Source: an uncultured Acidobacteriia bacterium (GTDB lineage: Bacteria > Acidobacteriota > Terriglobia > Bryobacterales > Bryobacteraceae). From it: DNA of 33,062 nt. The stretch spans positions 1 through 33,062 of the forward strand of contig CAIRSA010000587.1 in assembly GCA_903881085.1 (NCBI GenBank), given 5' to 3'. Shown here piece after piece: positions 17,561 to 25,020 of the stretch. The notes beneath the pieces are model-generated. The model saw only the letters and a list, made by a program, of their open reading frames with translations, was not told the origin of the DNA and searched no databases. The position numbers and the translations under genes were made by a program. How positions within the stretch are numbered: position 1 is the first letter of the stretch; the number at the start of each line of letters is the position of its first letter.

Positions 17561-18147
17561 AATTGTGCGAGGTCTATCCTCACTTCGGAGGATGCTTTCA
17601 CTTCAACAATTGGCCAACTTGCATCGAACGGCGGAGCGTTCGCAATCGTTTTCGCCACGGATCGAGCAAGACTCTTGAGTTGGTCCTCGAGTCCGAGAGA
17701 TCGCTCACTCATCCAAAATGCGGGCAAAGTCAGGTTGTAAGGCTCGACGTCAACCCATTGGACATTTTGAGCCTCCGGCGGAAAATTTTCTCCATCGCTA
17801 AAGCGCATTGGAACAATCAGCCCATGTGAATTCAAATTGGTCAGTTCCTCGCGTTTCCGAAACGTCTGCCATTCTGATAAACACCAGTCAGATCGGAAAT
17901 ACGACGGAGACCAAACGCAGACCATGCAACGGGAATGCTTTAGGGCATCCTTTAGCCTTTGCGGCCACACATCTCCCGCCTCAATATTGTCTTCATCGAC
18001 AAATATCTCCACCTCCCTATCGTGAATCTCTTGACTGAGCCAAAACTGGAGCAGTCGGTGGACGCGCCTTGTCCAATCCAAAGTTATATTGTGCCGTTTA
18101 TAGCTGAAGAATACGTCGTATGCGTAGTCGTTTTGCGGTTGAGGCAT
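17557..18147 (-). CDS. TIR domain protein, 196 aa
   Basis: A stand-alone TIR protein. Bacterial TIR domains of this type often consume NAD+ or make cyclic ADP-ribose signals in anti-phage defence. The domain covers about 9-135: 'YDVFFSYKRHN' (strand A/box 1), 'VEIFVDEDNIEAGDVWPQRL' (box 2 region), 'SRCMVCVWSPSYFRSDWCLSEW'-like segment (72-93) and 'LIVPMRF'. Glu92 within W-C-L-S-E-W sits where plant and bacterial TIR enzymes carry the catalytic glutamate, so NADase activity is plausible. The rest (136-196) is short and has no membrane segment. The stop codon overlaps the ATPase start by ATGA, so translation is probably coupled. It lies 44 bases after an HD hydrolase gene on the same strand. 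The start ATG has only a weak ribosome-binding site nearby. Confidence 0.88.
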   Translation of the reverse strand: MPQPQNDYAYDVFFSYKRHNITLDWTRRVHRLLQFWLSQEIHDREVEIFVDEDNIEAGDVWPQRLKDALKHSRCMVCVWSPSYFRSDWCLSEWQTFRKREELTNLNSHGLIVPMRFSDGENFPPEAQNVQWVDVEPYNLTLPAFWMSERSLGLEDQLKSLARSVAKTIANAPPFDASWPIVEVKASSEVRIDLAQL

Positions 18148-18191
18148 CCTGTCGTCGATCCGATCTCACCTTACATCATCACACAATGACG

Positions 18192-18626
18192 TTACAGCGC
18201 ACCCCCATCCAACCTCGCCCAGGCCGCCTCATACCTCACTATCCGCGCGCGGTCCTTCTCCGTAGGATTCGGTATCCGCGTCAAATCCATGTTGTCCTTC
18301 AAATCCGCCAGCTTCACGCGGCGGGCCAGCGGGTTCGGCACAACGCGCTCGATGAACTCCTCATACGTTTCGGTCTCGCGGCGCGTCACGCAATCAAGCG
18401 CCGCCAGAATCTCTTCGGCATAACCGAGTGCACGCAACTCATCCATCGTCACAGGCGTGTCCTCGACAACGTCATGCAGCAGCGCCACAATGCGCGCCGG
18501 CTCATCGGGCACACTCAGCATCAATCGAATGGGATGAAAGATATAGGGCTGGCCGGCCTTGTCGAACTGGCCTTTGTGGGCAACGGCGGCGAGGGCGAGG
18601 GCATCCTCAAGACTTGGAGTCGTCAT
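18192..18626 (-). CDS. Single-domain RelA/SpoT-type HD phosphohydrolase (small alarmone hydrolase-like), 144 aa
   Basis: Probably hydrolyses (p)ppGpp or a related nucleotide, as stand-alone HD proteins of the MESH1/small-alarmone-hydrolase group do. The metal-binding pattern of the RelA/SpoT hydrolase domain is complete: His17 in 'AHKGQ', His31 in 'YIFHPIRL', His51-Asp52 and Glu55-Asp56 in 'ALLHDVVEDT', and Asp108/Asn112 in 'VKLADLKDNM'. There is no synthetase, TGS or ACT domain. The frame is open to 19031, but ATG 18626 (MTTPSLEDAL) gives the normal family start, and the extension has no family features and would run far into the divergent MBOAT gene. It precedes the TIR gene by 44 bases on the same strand and could be co-transcribed with it. 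Confidence 0.85.
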   Translation of the reverse strand: MTTPSLEDALALAAVAHKGQFDKAGQPYIFHPIRLMLSVPDEPARIVALLHDVVEDTPVTMDELRALGYAEEILAALDCVTRRETETYEEFIERVVPNPLARRVKLADLKDNMDLTRIPNPTEKDRARIVRYEAAWARLDGGAL

Positions 18627-18701
18627 ACTTGATTCTATCGCGGTGGCGATTACGGCATAATGGTAGAGGCTTCCGCCAATCCAATCCGCTTCCAGTAACG
18701 A

Positions 18702-20102
18702 ATGCTTCTGTCCAGTTCGGCGTACTTTATTTTCCTGATAGGGATCTTCTTTCTCTACTGGCCCGTCGCGCGCAATCGCGCCGCGGCGCTGGCCGTAATC
18801 CTGTTTGCGAACTACTATTTCTATGCCAAGTGGGATCTGTTCTACCTGGGCCTGATACCGCTGGCCTCGCTGACCGACTACACCATCGGCCTCGCCATGG
18901 GCCGCAGCGAAAACCCCGCCACGCGCCGCACGCTGCTCACCTGCAGTATCCTCGTCAATCTGGGAATTTTGACGGCCTTCAAGTACATGCCGTTCTTGTT
19001 GGATAATTTCGCGAAGCTCACAGGCACGCAAGCGCCGGCGTGGGAATGGACCTTTCCGCTGGGCATCTCGTTCTACGTGTTTCAGTCGCTCACCTACACA
19101 ATTGATATCTACCGCGGTGATGCCAAACCAACCGGGAGCGTGCTGGCGTATCTGTCAGCGGTTTCGTTCTTCCCCACAACGCTGGCAGGGCCTATCACGC
19201 GAGTGTCTTCGCTGCTAAAACAAATGGACGCGGACGACAAGCAACTGAGCAATGAAAAGAGCGGGCAGGCGCTGTTCCTCATCACCATGGGCCTGATGAA
19301 GAAGCTGCTCGTGGCCGACTATCTGGCGGAGAATCTGGTCAATCGAGTATTTGATTTTCCCAAACTGTACACGGGCTTTGAAACGCTGGTTGGCGTCTAT
19401 GCCTACGCCCTTCAACTCTATTACGATTTCAGCGGCTATACCGACATCGCCATCGGCTCCGCACTTTTGCTCGGCATCACCCTGCCGGCGAATTTCAAGA
19501 TGCCTTATGCGGCTTCTAACATCGCAGACTTCTGGCGCCGCTGGCACATCTCCTTGAGCGACTGGCTGCGCGACTATCTCTACTTTTCGCTGCCCGGCCT
19601 GCGCAGCAAGAACATGATGTTCACCTACGCGAACCTCACAATCACCATGGTGCTGGGCGGCCTGTGGCACGGGGCGAGCTGGAACTTCGTGATCTGGGGC
19701 TTGTTGCATGGCCTTGCACTGGCCTTTACGCGCGCCATGCAGGTGCGGCGCGGGCGCAAACAGCCGTCGCTGCCACTTTGGCTGCGCGCCACCGTGACGT
19801 TCCACTTCGTCTGCCTGGCGTGGATCTTCTTCCGCGCGTCAACGCTGGAAGGCGCGATGCTAGTGATCGACCGCATCGCCTCGCTGACGGCCTCGACGGC
19901 GAACATCACACCGTCCTTCGCCATTGTACTGGCGCTGGCCGCGATCGGCCATTACGTGCCTGACAACTGGTTCGGCAAGTTGCGTGAGCTGTTCACCCGC
20001 TCGCCGTTCTATGCGCAGGCCGCTGTGCTGATGCTGCTTGTGATCGCCATCCAATACATTGCCGCCACCGGCGCGGCGCCATTCATCTACACGAGATTCT
20101 GA
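18702..20102 (+). CDS. MBOAT family O-acyltransferase (AlgI/DltB/PatA-like), 466 aa
   Basis: An integral membrane enzyme that passes acyl groups, usually acetyl, across the membrane for O-acylation of a cell-surface polymer. Many hydrophobic helices are visible from the N-terminus ('FIFLIGIFFLYWPVA'). The MBOAT signature is strong: 'FWRRWHISLSDWLRDYLYF' and 'GGLWHGASWNFVIWG', with the presumed catalytic His323, then a second His336 in 'LLHGLAL'. It is the first gene of a tight run. The two following genes encode SGNH-type proteins, the pairing seen in alginate (AlgI with AlgJ/AlgX) and peptidoglycan (PatA/PatB) O-acetylation. ATG 18702 has no clear ribosome-binding site. The 75-base gap to the divergent HD gene must hold both promoters. 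Confidence 0.9.
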   Translation: MLLSSSAYFIFLIGIFFLYWPVARNRAAALAVILFANYYFYAKWDLFYLGLIPLASLTDYTIGLAMGRSENPATRRTLLTCSILVNLGILTAFKYMPFLLDNFAKLTGTQAPAWEWTFPLGISFYVFQSLTYTIDIYRGDAKPTGSVLAYLSAVSFFPTTLAGPITRVSSLLKQMDADDKQLSNEKSGQALFLITMGLMKKLLVADYLAENLVNRVFDFPKLYTGFETLVGVYAYALQLYYDFSGYTDIAIGSALLLGITLPANFKMPYAASNIADFWRRWHISLSDWLRDYLYFSLPGLRSKNMMFTYANLTITMVLGGLWHGASWNFVIWGLLHGLALAFTRAMQVRRGRKQPSLPLWLRATVTFHFVCLAWIFFRASTLEGAMLVIDRIASLTASTANITPSFAIVLALAAIGHYVPDNWFGKLRELFTRSPFYAQAAVLMLLVIAIQYIAATGAAPFIYTRF

Positions 20103-20104
20103 CG

Positions 20105-21478
20105 ATGACAATCCTACCTGTTAAACCCACACTCGTCATCGCCACACTGCTGCTGATGTGCAGCGCGCCGGATTTCATTCCGGCATTCAAGGACTATAAG
20201 GTCCTGGATTGGCACAGCACTCTCGCCGTCCTTGATTTCCATGCCCGCCAGCGCCACGAAGCTCCTCTTGAGGAAGAACAGCTGCGGTTGAAGCCCGATA
20301 CCGAAGAGCAGCGCACCGAAGCACATCCGCTGGTTGACGCCAGTCATCAGCTCGATCATTTCTACGGGGCTTTGTTGCGGACCGAACAACACGCCGATGG
20401 CGCTGTGACGCAGATTCTGCATTATGGCGATTCGCCTACCACGGCCGATCTGATAACCGCCGATGTCCGTGCCCTGTTTCAAAAACAGTTTGGCGACGCG
20501 GGCCATGGCTTCGCGCTCATCGCCAAGCCCTGGGCGTGGTACGGCCACCGCGGCATCGAAGTGCGCGGCGGCGGCTGGAAGATGGACGCAGCAAATCAGA
20601 TCGAACTGCGCGATGGCTTGTTCGGCCTGGGCGGCGTAAGCTTCCGCGGAGGCACTGGTTCATGGTCGCGCGTGGTTGTGAAAGACGACGGTCTCGAAGC
20701 CATGGAGGTCCTGTATCTGAAACAACCTGACGGTGGGAGCTTCCAGGTGTTTGCCGGCGATCAGTCGCTGGGAACCATCGATACTCGCAGCGACGAGATT
20801 GAGCCCGGCTTTGCGCCGTTTCAGGTGCCACAAGGCGCGAACCATTTCGAGATCAAGAACGTCCAAGGCCCTGTGCGAATGTTTGGCATGCGCTTTGGCA
20901 AAAACACTCCGGGGGTGGTCTATAACAGCCTGGGTTTGAATGGCGCCTCGGTGACCGCAATCGGGCAGAACATGAGCGAAGCTCACTGGGCCGCCGAGTT
21001 GAGGCACGCAAGGCCCGATCTGGTGATTATCAACTATGGGACGAATGAAAGCGTCTATTCCGCCTATGTCGATTCGTCGTATGAAAAAGAGTTGCGCAAG
21101 GCGATCGCTCGCGTGAAGCGTGCACTGCCGGATTCGTCAATCATGATCATGAGTCCCATGGATCGTGGCCAGCGCAGCGATAGCGGCGAGATCGTCACGG
21201 TTCCCGCGCTGCACCGGTTGGTCAACATCCAGCAACGCGTCTCGGCTGAAACCAAGTGTGCGTTCTTCAATACGTTTCAGGCCATGGGCGGGCCGGGGAC
21301 GATGGGCCGCTGGTATCAGGCCGAACCCCGGCTTGTTGGTGCGGACTTCATCCATCCCATGCCTGCCGGTGCGCGCATCGTCGGCAACCTGCTCTACAAG
21401 TCCCTGATCAAGGGCTACAACGGTTACAAGCTGCGCCACCTGCAGCAACGCACCGCGAAACTGGAAGAGAAAAAATAA
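20105..21478 (+). CDS. SGNH/GDSL-like protein, first of two paralogues, 457 aa
   Basis: Probably the extracytoplasmic partner of the MBOAT protein, transferring or removing acyl groups on a surface polymer. An N-terminal hydrophobic segment ('LVIATLLLMCSA') serves as anchor or signal. The SGNH pattern is complete: Ser110 in 'ILHYGDSP', Asn314 in 'INYGTNES', and Asp414/His417 in 'ADFIHP'. A beta-rich insert ('GSFQVFAGDQSLGTID', about 170-265) separates blocks I and III. The start lies 2 bases after the MBOAT stop. It shares layout and many motifs with the next gene ('HYGDS', 'FGD.G.GF', 'YLKQPDGG', 'YGTNE'), so the two arose by tandem duplication. Confidence 0.85.
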   Translation: MTILPVKPTLVIATLLLMCSAPDFIPAFKDYKVLDWHSTLAVLDFHARQRHEAPLEEEQLRLKPDTEEQRTEAHPLVDASHQLDHFYGALLRTEQHADGAVTQILHYGDSPTTADLITADVRALFQKQFGDAGHGFALIAKPWAWYGHRGIEVRGGGWKMDAANQIELRDGLFGLGGVSFRGGTGSWSRVVVKDDGLEAMEVLYLKQPDGGSFQVFAGDQSLGTIDTRSDEIEPGFAPFQVPQGANHFEIKNVQGPVRMFGMRFGKNTPGVVYNSLGLNGASVTAIGQNMSEAHWAAELRHARPDLVIINYGTNESVYSAYVDSSYEKELRKAIARVKRALPDSSIMIMSPMDRGQRSDSGEIVTVPALHRLVNIQQRVSAETKCAFFNTFQAMGGPGTMGRWYQAEPRLVGADFIHPMPAGARIVGNLLYKSLIKGYNGYKLRHLQQRTAKLEEKK

Positions 21479-21481
21479 ACC

Positions 21482-22810
21482 ATGCACAGGCTCATTCGCA
21501 CCGTTGCATCCCTAGTGTTTCTACCTGTGCTGGTGCTTTCGATTCCGCAATCGAGTTCCACCGCCACGGCGAAAAAGAAGGCCGCCAGGAAAAAACCTGC
21601 CGCGGTCAATCCGAAAGTAAAAGCCAAGGCTAATGACGCCGTGGCTGAATGGCTTGACCGGGAACCAATCATGGAAAACCCGGCAGCGCTGGTTCCGTTC
21701 TTCGAACAGCTCTACCGTCTGAAACACAACGAATCGGCGTCCAATGTCCACATCCTACACTATGGCGATTCGCACACAGCGGCTGACGAATGGACCGGGC
21801 TACTGCGCTATCTGTTCCAAAACAAATTCGGTGACGGCGGCAATGGCTTCTCACATGCCGGGCGCCCCTGGAACGGCTATCGCCGCCTCGATCTGAAAAG
21901 CTACGGTTCGCGAGGCTGGTATACAGACGGGCTGATGGGCCGGCATGGCGACGGAGTGTATGGCTTAAGCGGCCTGAGCCTTTCCGTGCGCCGTGCATCG
22001 GAGATGATTCAACTATCGACGGAATGCGACCGCGCCGAACTCTATTATCTGAAGCAGCCCGATGGCGGCAAGTTGCGCGTAATCGACAACGGGCAGACAA
22101 TTGAAGACATCTCGACGGATGGAGAAGTGGGCGCGGGCTACTTCCCCATTCCAGTGCAGGCCGGAGAGCATCTGTTTGAAGTGCGCACGCTCGACAGTCA
22201 TCCGGTGCGTCTGTTTGGTTGGGACACAGAGAAAACGCACGGCGTCACTTATGAAACCCTCGGCATCAACGGCGCACAGGCCTCAGTGATTATGGGCATT
22301 GACGACGCGATCTTCGCCGATCACCTGGCGAAGCGAAATCCCGGTCTGGTTGTCCTGGCCTACGGAACAAACGAAGCGGGGAACAAAGATTTGTCAGTGG
22401 AGGGATATCGCAAGCTCTACACTAACGTGATCCAAAAAATCCGCCGAGCCGCACCCGCGGCATCCATTCTTGCGGTGGGTCCAGCGGATCGTTACTACCG
22501 CGGACGCAAAGGATGGATGGTATACCAGAATATTGATATCATCGTGACAGCACAAAGAGAAGCTGCATTGGCTGCGGGCTGCGCGTTTTGGGACATGCGC
22601 GAGCGGATGGGTGGCAAAGGATCGATGCAGCAGTGGGTCTACGCAGGACTCGCGCAATACGATCACGTACATTTCACCGGGCAGGGCTATCGCATGCTCG
22701 GCGCTGCATTGTTTAAGGAAATGATCGGGCACTACCAGACATTTGAAACGGTCCGCAACGAGCCTGATATCAAGGCCGCTGAAGAAACCGCGGGCGGAGC
22801 GAAGAAGTAA
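21482..22810 (+). CDS. SGNH/GDSL-like protein, second of two paralogues, 442 aa
   Basis: A paralogue of the preceding gene with the same probable role in surface-polymer O-acylation. It has a signal segment (about 1-22, 'LVFLPVLVLS'), then a basic Lys/Ala-rich stretch ('KKKAARKKPAAV', 31-42). The catalytic pattern follows: Ser97 in 'ILHYGDSHT', Asn297 in 'LAYGTNEA', and Asp394/His397 in 'YDHVHFTGQGY', a textbook SGNH block V. The shared 'YLKQPDGG' insert is at about 189-196. It starts 3 bases after the previous stop. Two SGNH partners for one MBOAT suggests two acceptor sites or a relay (one transferase, one esterase); which is which cannot be told from sequence. Confidence 0.85.
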   Translation: MHRLIRTVASLVFLPVLVLSIPQSSSTATAKKKAARKKPAAVNPKVKAKANDAVAEWLDREPIMENPAALVPFFEQLYRLKHNESASNVHILHYGDSHTAADEWTGLLRYLFQNKFGDGGNGFSHAGRPWNGYRRLDLKSYGSRGWYTDGLMGRHGDGVYGLSGLSLSVRRASEMIQLSTECDRAELYYLKQPDGGKLRVIDNGQTIEDISTDGEVGAGYFPIPVQAGEHLFEVRTLDSHPVRLFGWDTEKTHGVTYETLGINGAQASVIMGIDDAIFADHLAKRNPGLVVLAYGTNEAGNKDLSVEGYRKLYTNVIQKIRRAAPAASILAVGPADRYYRGRKGWMVYQNIDIIVTAQREAALAAGCAFWDMRERMGGKGSMQQWVYAGLAQYDHVHFTGQGYRMLGAALFKEMIGHYQTFETVRNEPDIKAAEETAGGAKK

Positions 22811-22839
22811 GGAAATTTTGGGAAGGATCCGTTAACTGA

Positions 22840-23775
22840 GTGGCGTTTTTTAAAGAATTCGGCTCATACCTGCCAACGCGGATTGTGAGCAATGACGAGA
22901 TCGGCGCGATGGTCGGCTGCGACGCGGAGTGGATCCGCAACGTGTCGGGAATCGACGAACGCAGGTTTGCGTCCGACGAGGAAACGGTGGCCGATCTTGC
23001 GTTGCAGGCGGCCAATAACTGTCTGGAGAAAGCAGGCATGCCCGCTTCCTCCGTGAAGATGATTCTGGTTGCGGCCGGCTCTGGCGAGCGCAGGTTTCCA
23101 GGCCCTGCGGCGACTGTGGCGAAGATGCTTGGCCTGGAAGGGATCCCAGCCATTGACCTGCCTATGGCCAGCGCTGGCAGCCTGTTCGGCATTTCGCTCG
23201 CCGCGCGGCTGAGCGAAACCGTGGGAAACATTCTGGTGATCGGCGCCGAGAAAATGTCGAAGGTGATTCTGCGCGATCCGATGGAACGCGGTATTGCGAT
23301 TCTGTTTGGCGATGGCGCTGGCGCGTGTCTGATATCGCCCGATGCCGGCCGCGCTCAAATCATCGATTCGGCGTTGTATACGGATGGCGCATACTCTGAA
23401 GATTTGAAGCTCGAATTCGGCCTTCCAATGGAGATGAACGGCCGCTCGGTGATTCTGCAGGCGTCACGAAAGATTCCGCGGGCAATCTCCGATCTGCTGG
23501 AAAAGCATGGTAGGGTGGCGAGCGACGTCGGCATATTTTTGATGCATCAGGCAAATCAGAATCTGATCGCGCGCATCGCGCAGGCGCTGGGCGTTGCGGA
23601 AGAGAAGTTCTTCTCGAATATTTCGCGCTATGGCAACACGTCGTCTGCATCGATGCTGATCGCCGCCGCCGAATGGGTTACTGCGCATGGTTTTGAGCCC
23701 GGCGTGCCGGTTTGTTTTGCGGCATTCGGCGCGGGCTTCAACTGGGGATCGTTACTGGCGGTGGGAACGGAGTAG
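22840..23775 (+). CDS. KAS III (FabH-like) family protein with Ser at the active-site Cys position, 311 aa
   Basis: Related to 3-oxoacyl-ACP synthase III, which starts fatty-acid or polyketide chains. The thiolase fold is clear: the N-terminal 'FGSYLPTRIVSNDEIG', the 'WIRNVSGIDERRF' segment, catalytic His236 in 'LMHQANQNLIARIA' and Asn266 in 'RYGNTSSAS'. At the nucleophile, where FabH has A-C-x-G, this protein reads M-A-S111-A-G, a Cys-to-Ser change (codon AGC). Ser-type KAS III homologues are known, such as DpsC of daunorubicin synthesis, so it may be an acyltransferase or an unusual condensing enzyme. The start is GTG 22840, with GGAAGGA 12 bases upstream. It lies 29 bases after the SGNH gene and 5 before the dehydrogenase. 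Confidence 0.88.
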   Translation: MAFFKEFGSYLPTRIVSNDEIGAMVGCDAEWIRNVSGIDERRFASDEETVADLALQAANNCLEKAGMPASSVKMILVAAGSGERRFPGPAATVAKMLGLEGIPAIDLPMASAGSLFGISLAARLSETVGNILVIGAEKMSKVILRDPMERGIAILFGDGAGACLISPDAGRAQIIDSALYTDGAYSEDLKLEFGLPMEMNGRSVILQASRKIPRAISDLLEKHGRVASDVGIFLMHQANQNLIARIAQALGVAEEKFFSNISRYGNTSSASMLIAAAEWVTAHGFEPGVPVCFAAFGAGFNWGSLLAVGTE

Positions 23776-23780
23776 CTCTT

Positions 23781-24812
23781 GTGTTCAAGGTTGGCGTAAC
23801 GCCGGACTTCTATGTCGAAGCCCGCGAGCATCTGGATCCGATGCTGGCGGAACAACTGGCTGGGGTAGCTGGGGTCGAGTGTGGGCCAATGCCTCCACAG
23901 CCCGATAAATTGGCCACTCCCGATGCGCTCGATCAGTTCGATGCCATCTTTTCACTGGCGTTGAAAATCGAGGAATCGAGTTTGCAGGGTATCGAACGAT
24001 TGGCCGTGGTGGCGCGCTGGGGCGTGGGCTACGACATGATCGACGTGGATGCCTTGACCGCCGCGGACGTCATGCTGTGCATCACTCCGGAAGCCGTGAA
24101 GCGGCCGGTGGCCGAAGCAATTCTGACGCTGATTTTTGCCCTCTCGAAAAACCTTTTTCAACAGGACCGCATCGCGCGCGGCGGCGGCTGGCGCAAGGAT
24201 CTCACACGGCTGGGCACTTCGCTGCCCGGCAAAACACTTGGTTCCGTAGGCTGCGGCAATATCGCCCGCGAACTGTTCTCGCTGGTGCGGCCATTGGGTT
24301 TCACGCGCATTCTGGCATGCGATCCTTATGTGAAGTCGTGCCCCGGCGTGGAGATGGTCGATATGGACACGCTCTTCCGTCAAAGCGATTTCGTAGCGGT
24401 GAATACTCTGCTCAACAAGTCAACTCGCGGGCTGATCGGCGAACGCGAATTTCGCGCCATGAAGCCATCGGCGTACTTCATCAACACATCGCGAGGGCCC
24501 ATTGTTCAGCACGACGCCCTGGTGCGTGCTTTGCGCGAAGATTGGATCGCCGGCGCGGGCATCGATGTTTTTCCTGTGGAGCCGCCGCCCGCTGATGATG
24601 AACTTTTCGGGTTGCAGAACGTGATCGTCACGCCGCACGCGCTGGCATGGACCGATTCGCTCATGCGCGATAACGGCCGCGAAGCCTTCACCAACGTGCT
24701 GTCGATTTCACGCGGCGAAATTCCCGGTGGCGTGGTGAACCGCGATGTGATTGCGCGGCCCGGCTTTCAGAAAAAACTAGATCGGTTTCGAAATAACAAA
24801 CATGCAGATTGA
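23781..24812 (+). CDS. D-isomer-specific 2-hydroxyacid dehydrogenase, 343 aa
   Basis: An NAD(P)-dependent enzyme interconverting a 2-keto acid and a D-2-hydroxy acid (phosphoglycerate, glyoxylate/hydroxypyruvate or similar). The nucleotide-binding motif 'GSVGCGNIA' (154-162) and the family triad Arg238 ('NTSRGPIV'), Glu267 ('DVFPVEPP') and His286 ('VTPHALAW') are all present. GTG 23781 is chosen because GGAG (23769-23772) lies 8 bases before it and the protein then begins MFKVGVTPDF, a normal family N-terminus. The longer frame from 23712 would overlap the KAS III gene. Its 3' end overlaps the next small gene by 11 bases. The substrate is unknown. Confidence 0.87.
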   Translation: MFKVGVTPDFYVEAREHLDPMLAEQLAGVAGVECGPMPPQPDKLATPDALDQFDAIFSLALKIEESSLQGIERLAVVARWGVGYDMIDVDALTAADVMLCITPEAVKRPVAEAILTLIFALSKNLFQQDRIARGGGWRKDLTRLGTSLPGKTLGSVGCGNIARELFSLVRPLGFTRILACDPYVKSCPGVEMVDMDTLFRQSDFVAVNTLLNKSTRGLIGEREFRAMKPSAYFINTSRGPIVQHDALVRALREDWIAGAGIDVFPVEPPPADDELFGLQNVIVTPHALAWTDSLMRDNGREAFTNVLSISRGEIPGGVVNRDVIARPGFQKKLDRFRNNKHAD

Positions 24813-25020
24813 TGAAGCAATAGCCGCTCAGGCATTAAAAGATGCATTGGAGAAATTTCCAGTCTTCGCACCGTACGGTCCGCGCCTCGCTTACCGGGAA
24901 CTCTTTCAGGGCGGCACTTTTTTAGTACAGTATGAGAACGATCCGCCACGAAACATGGAAGGCGCCTGGGACTTTCAGAACGCGGTCGTGAAAGGCTACA
25001 AGAGGCTGGCTGGAATATGA
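24802..25020 (+). CDS. Small protein of unknown function, 72 aa
   Basis: I do not recognise this protein. It is soluble and mixed in charge, with an N-terminal helix-like segment (IDEAIAAQALKDALEKF), a central 'YRELFQGGTFLVQYENDPPR', and a C-terminal 'NAVVKGYKRLAGI'. It has no Cys, no membrane segment and no signal. It is supported by packing: it starts inside the end of the dehydrogenase gene (11-base overlap), and its stop overlaps the start of the next gene as ATGA. That is the mark of a translationally coupled operon member. A role as a small subunit or partner of a neighbouring enzyme is possible but not shown. Confidence 0.65.
   Translation: MQIDEAIAAQALKDALEKFPVFAPYGPRLAYRELFQGGTFLVQYENDPPRNMEGAWDFQNAVVKGYKRLAGI

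Noticed and set aside
15824..18191. Integrative element carrying the TIR/ATPase pair
   Set aside because: No integrase, transposase, attachment repeats or tRNA gene is seen at the borders.
18627..19031. Long N-terminal extension of the HD hydrolase
   Set aside because: It would overlap the MBOAT gene on the opposite strand; the family start is at 18626.
23018..23328. Cys61 or Cys163 as the nucleophile of the KAS III homologue
   Set aside because: They lie in ordinary helix and strand contexts and not in the A-C-x-G position, which is occupied by Ser111.
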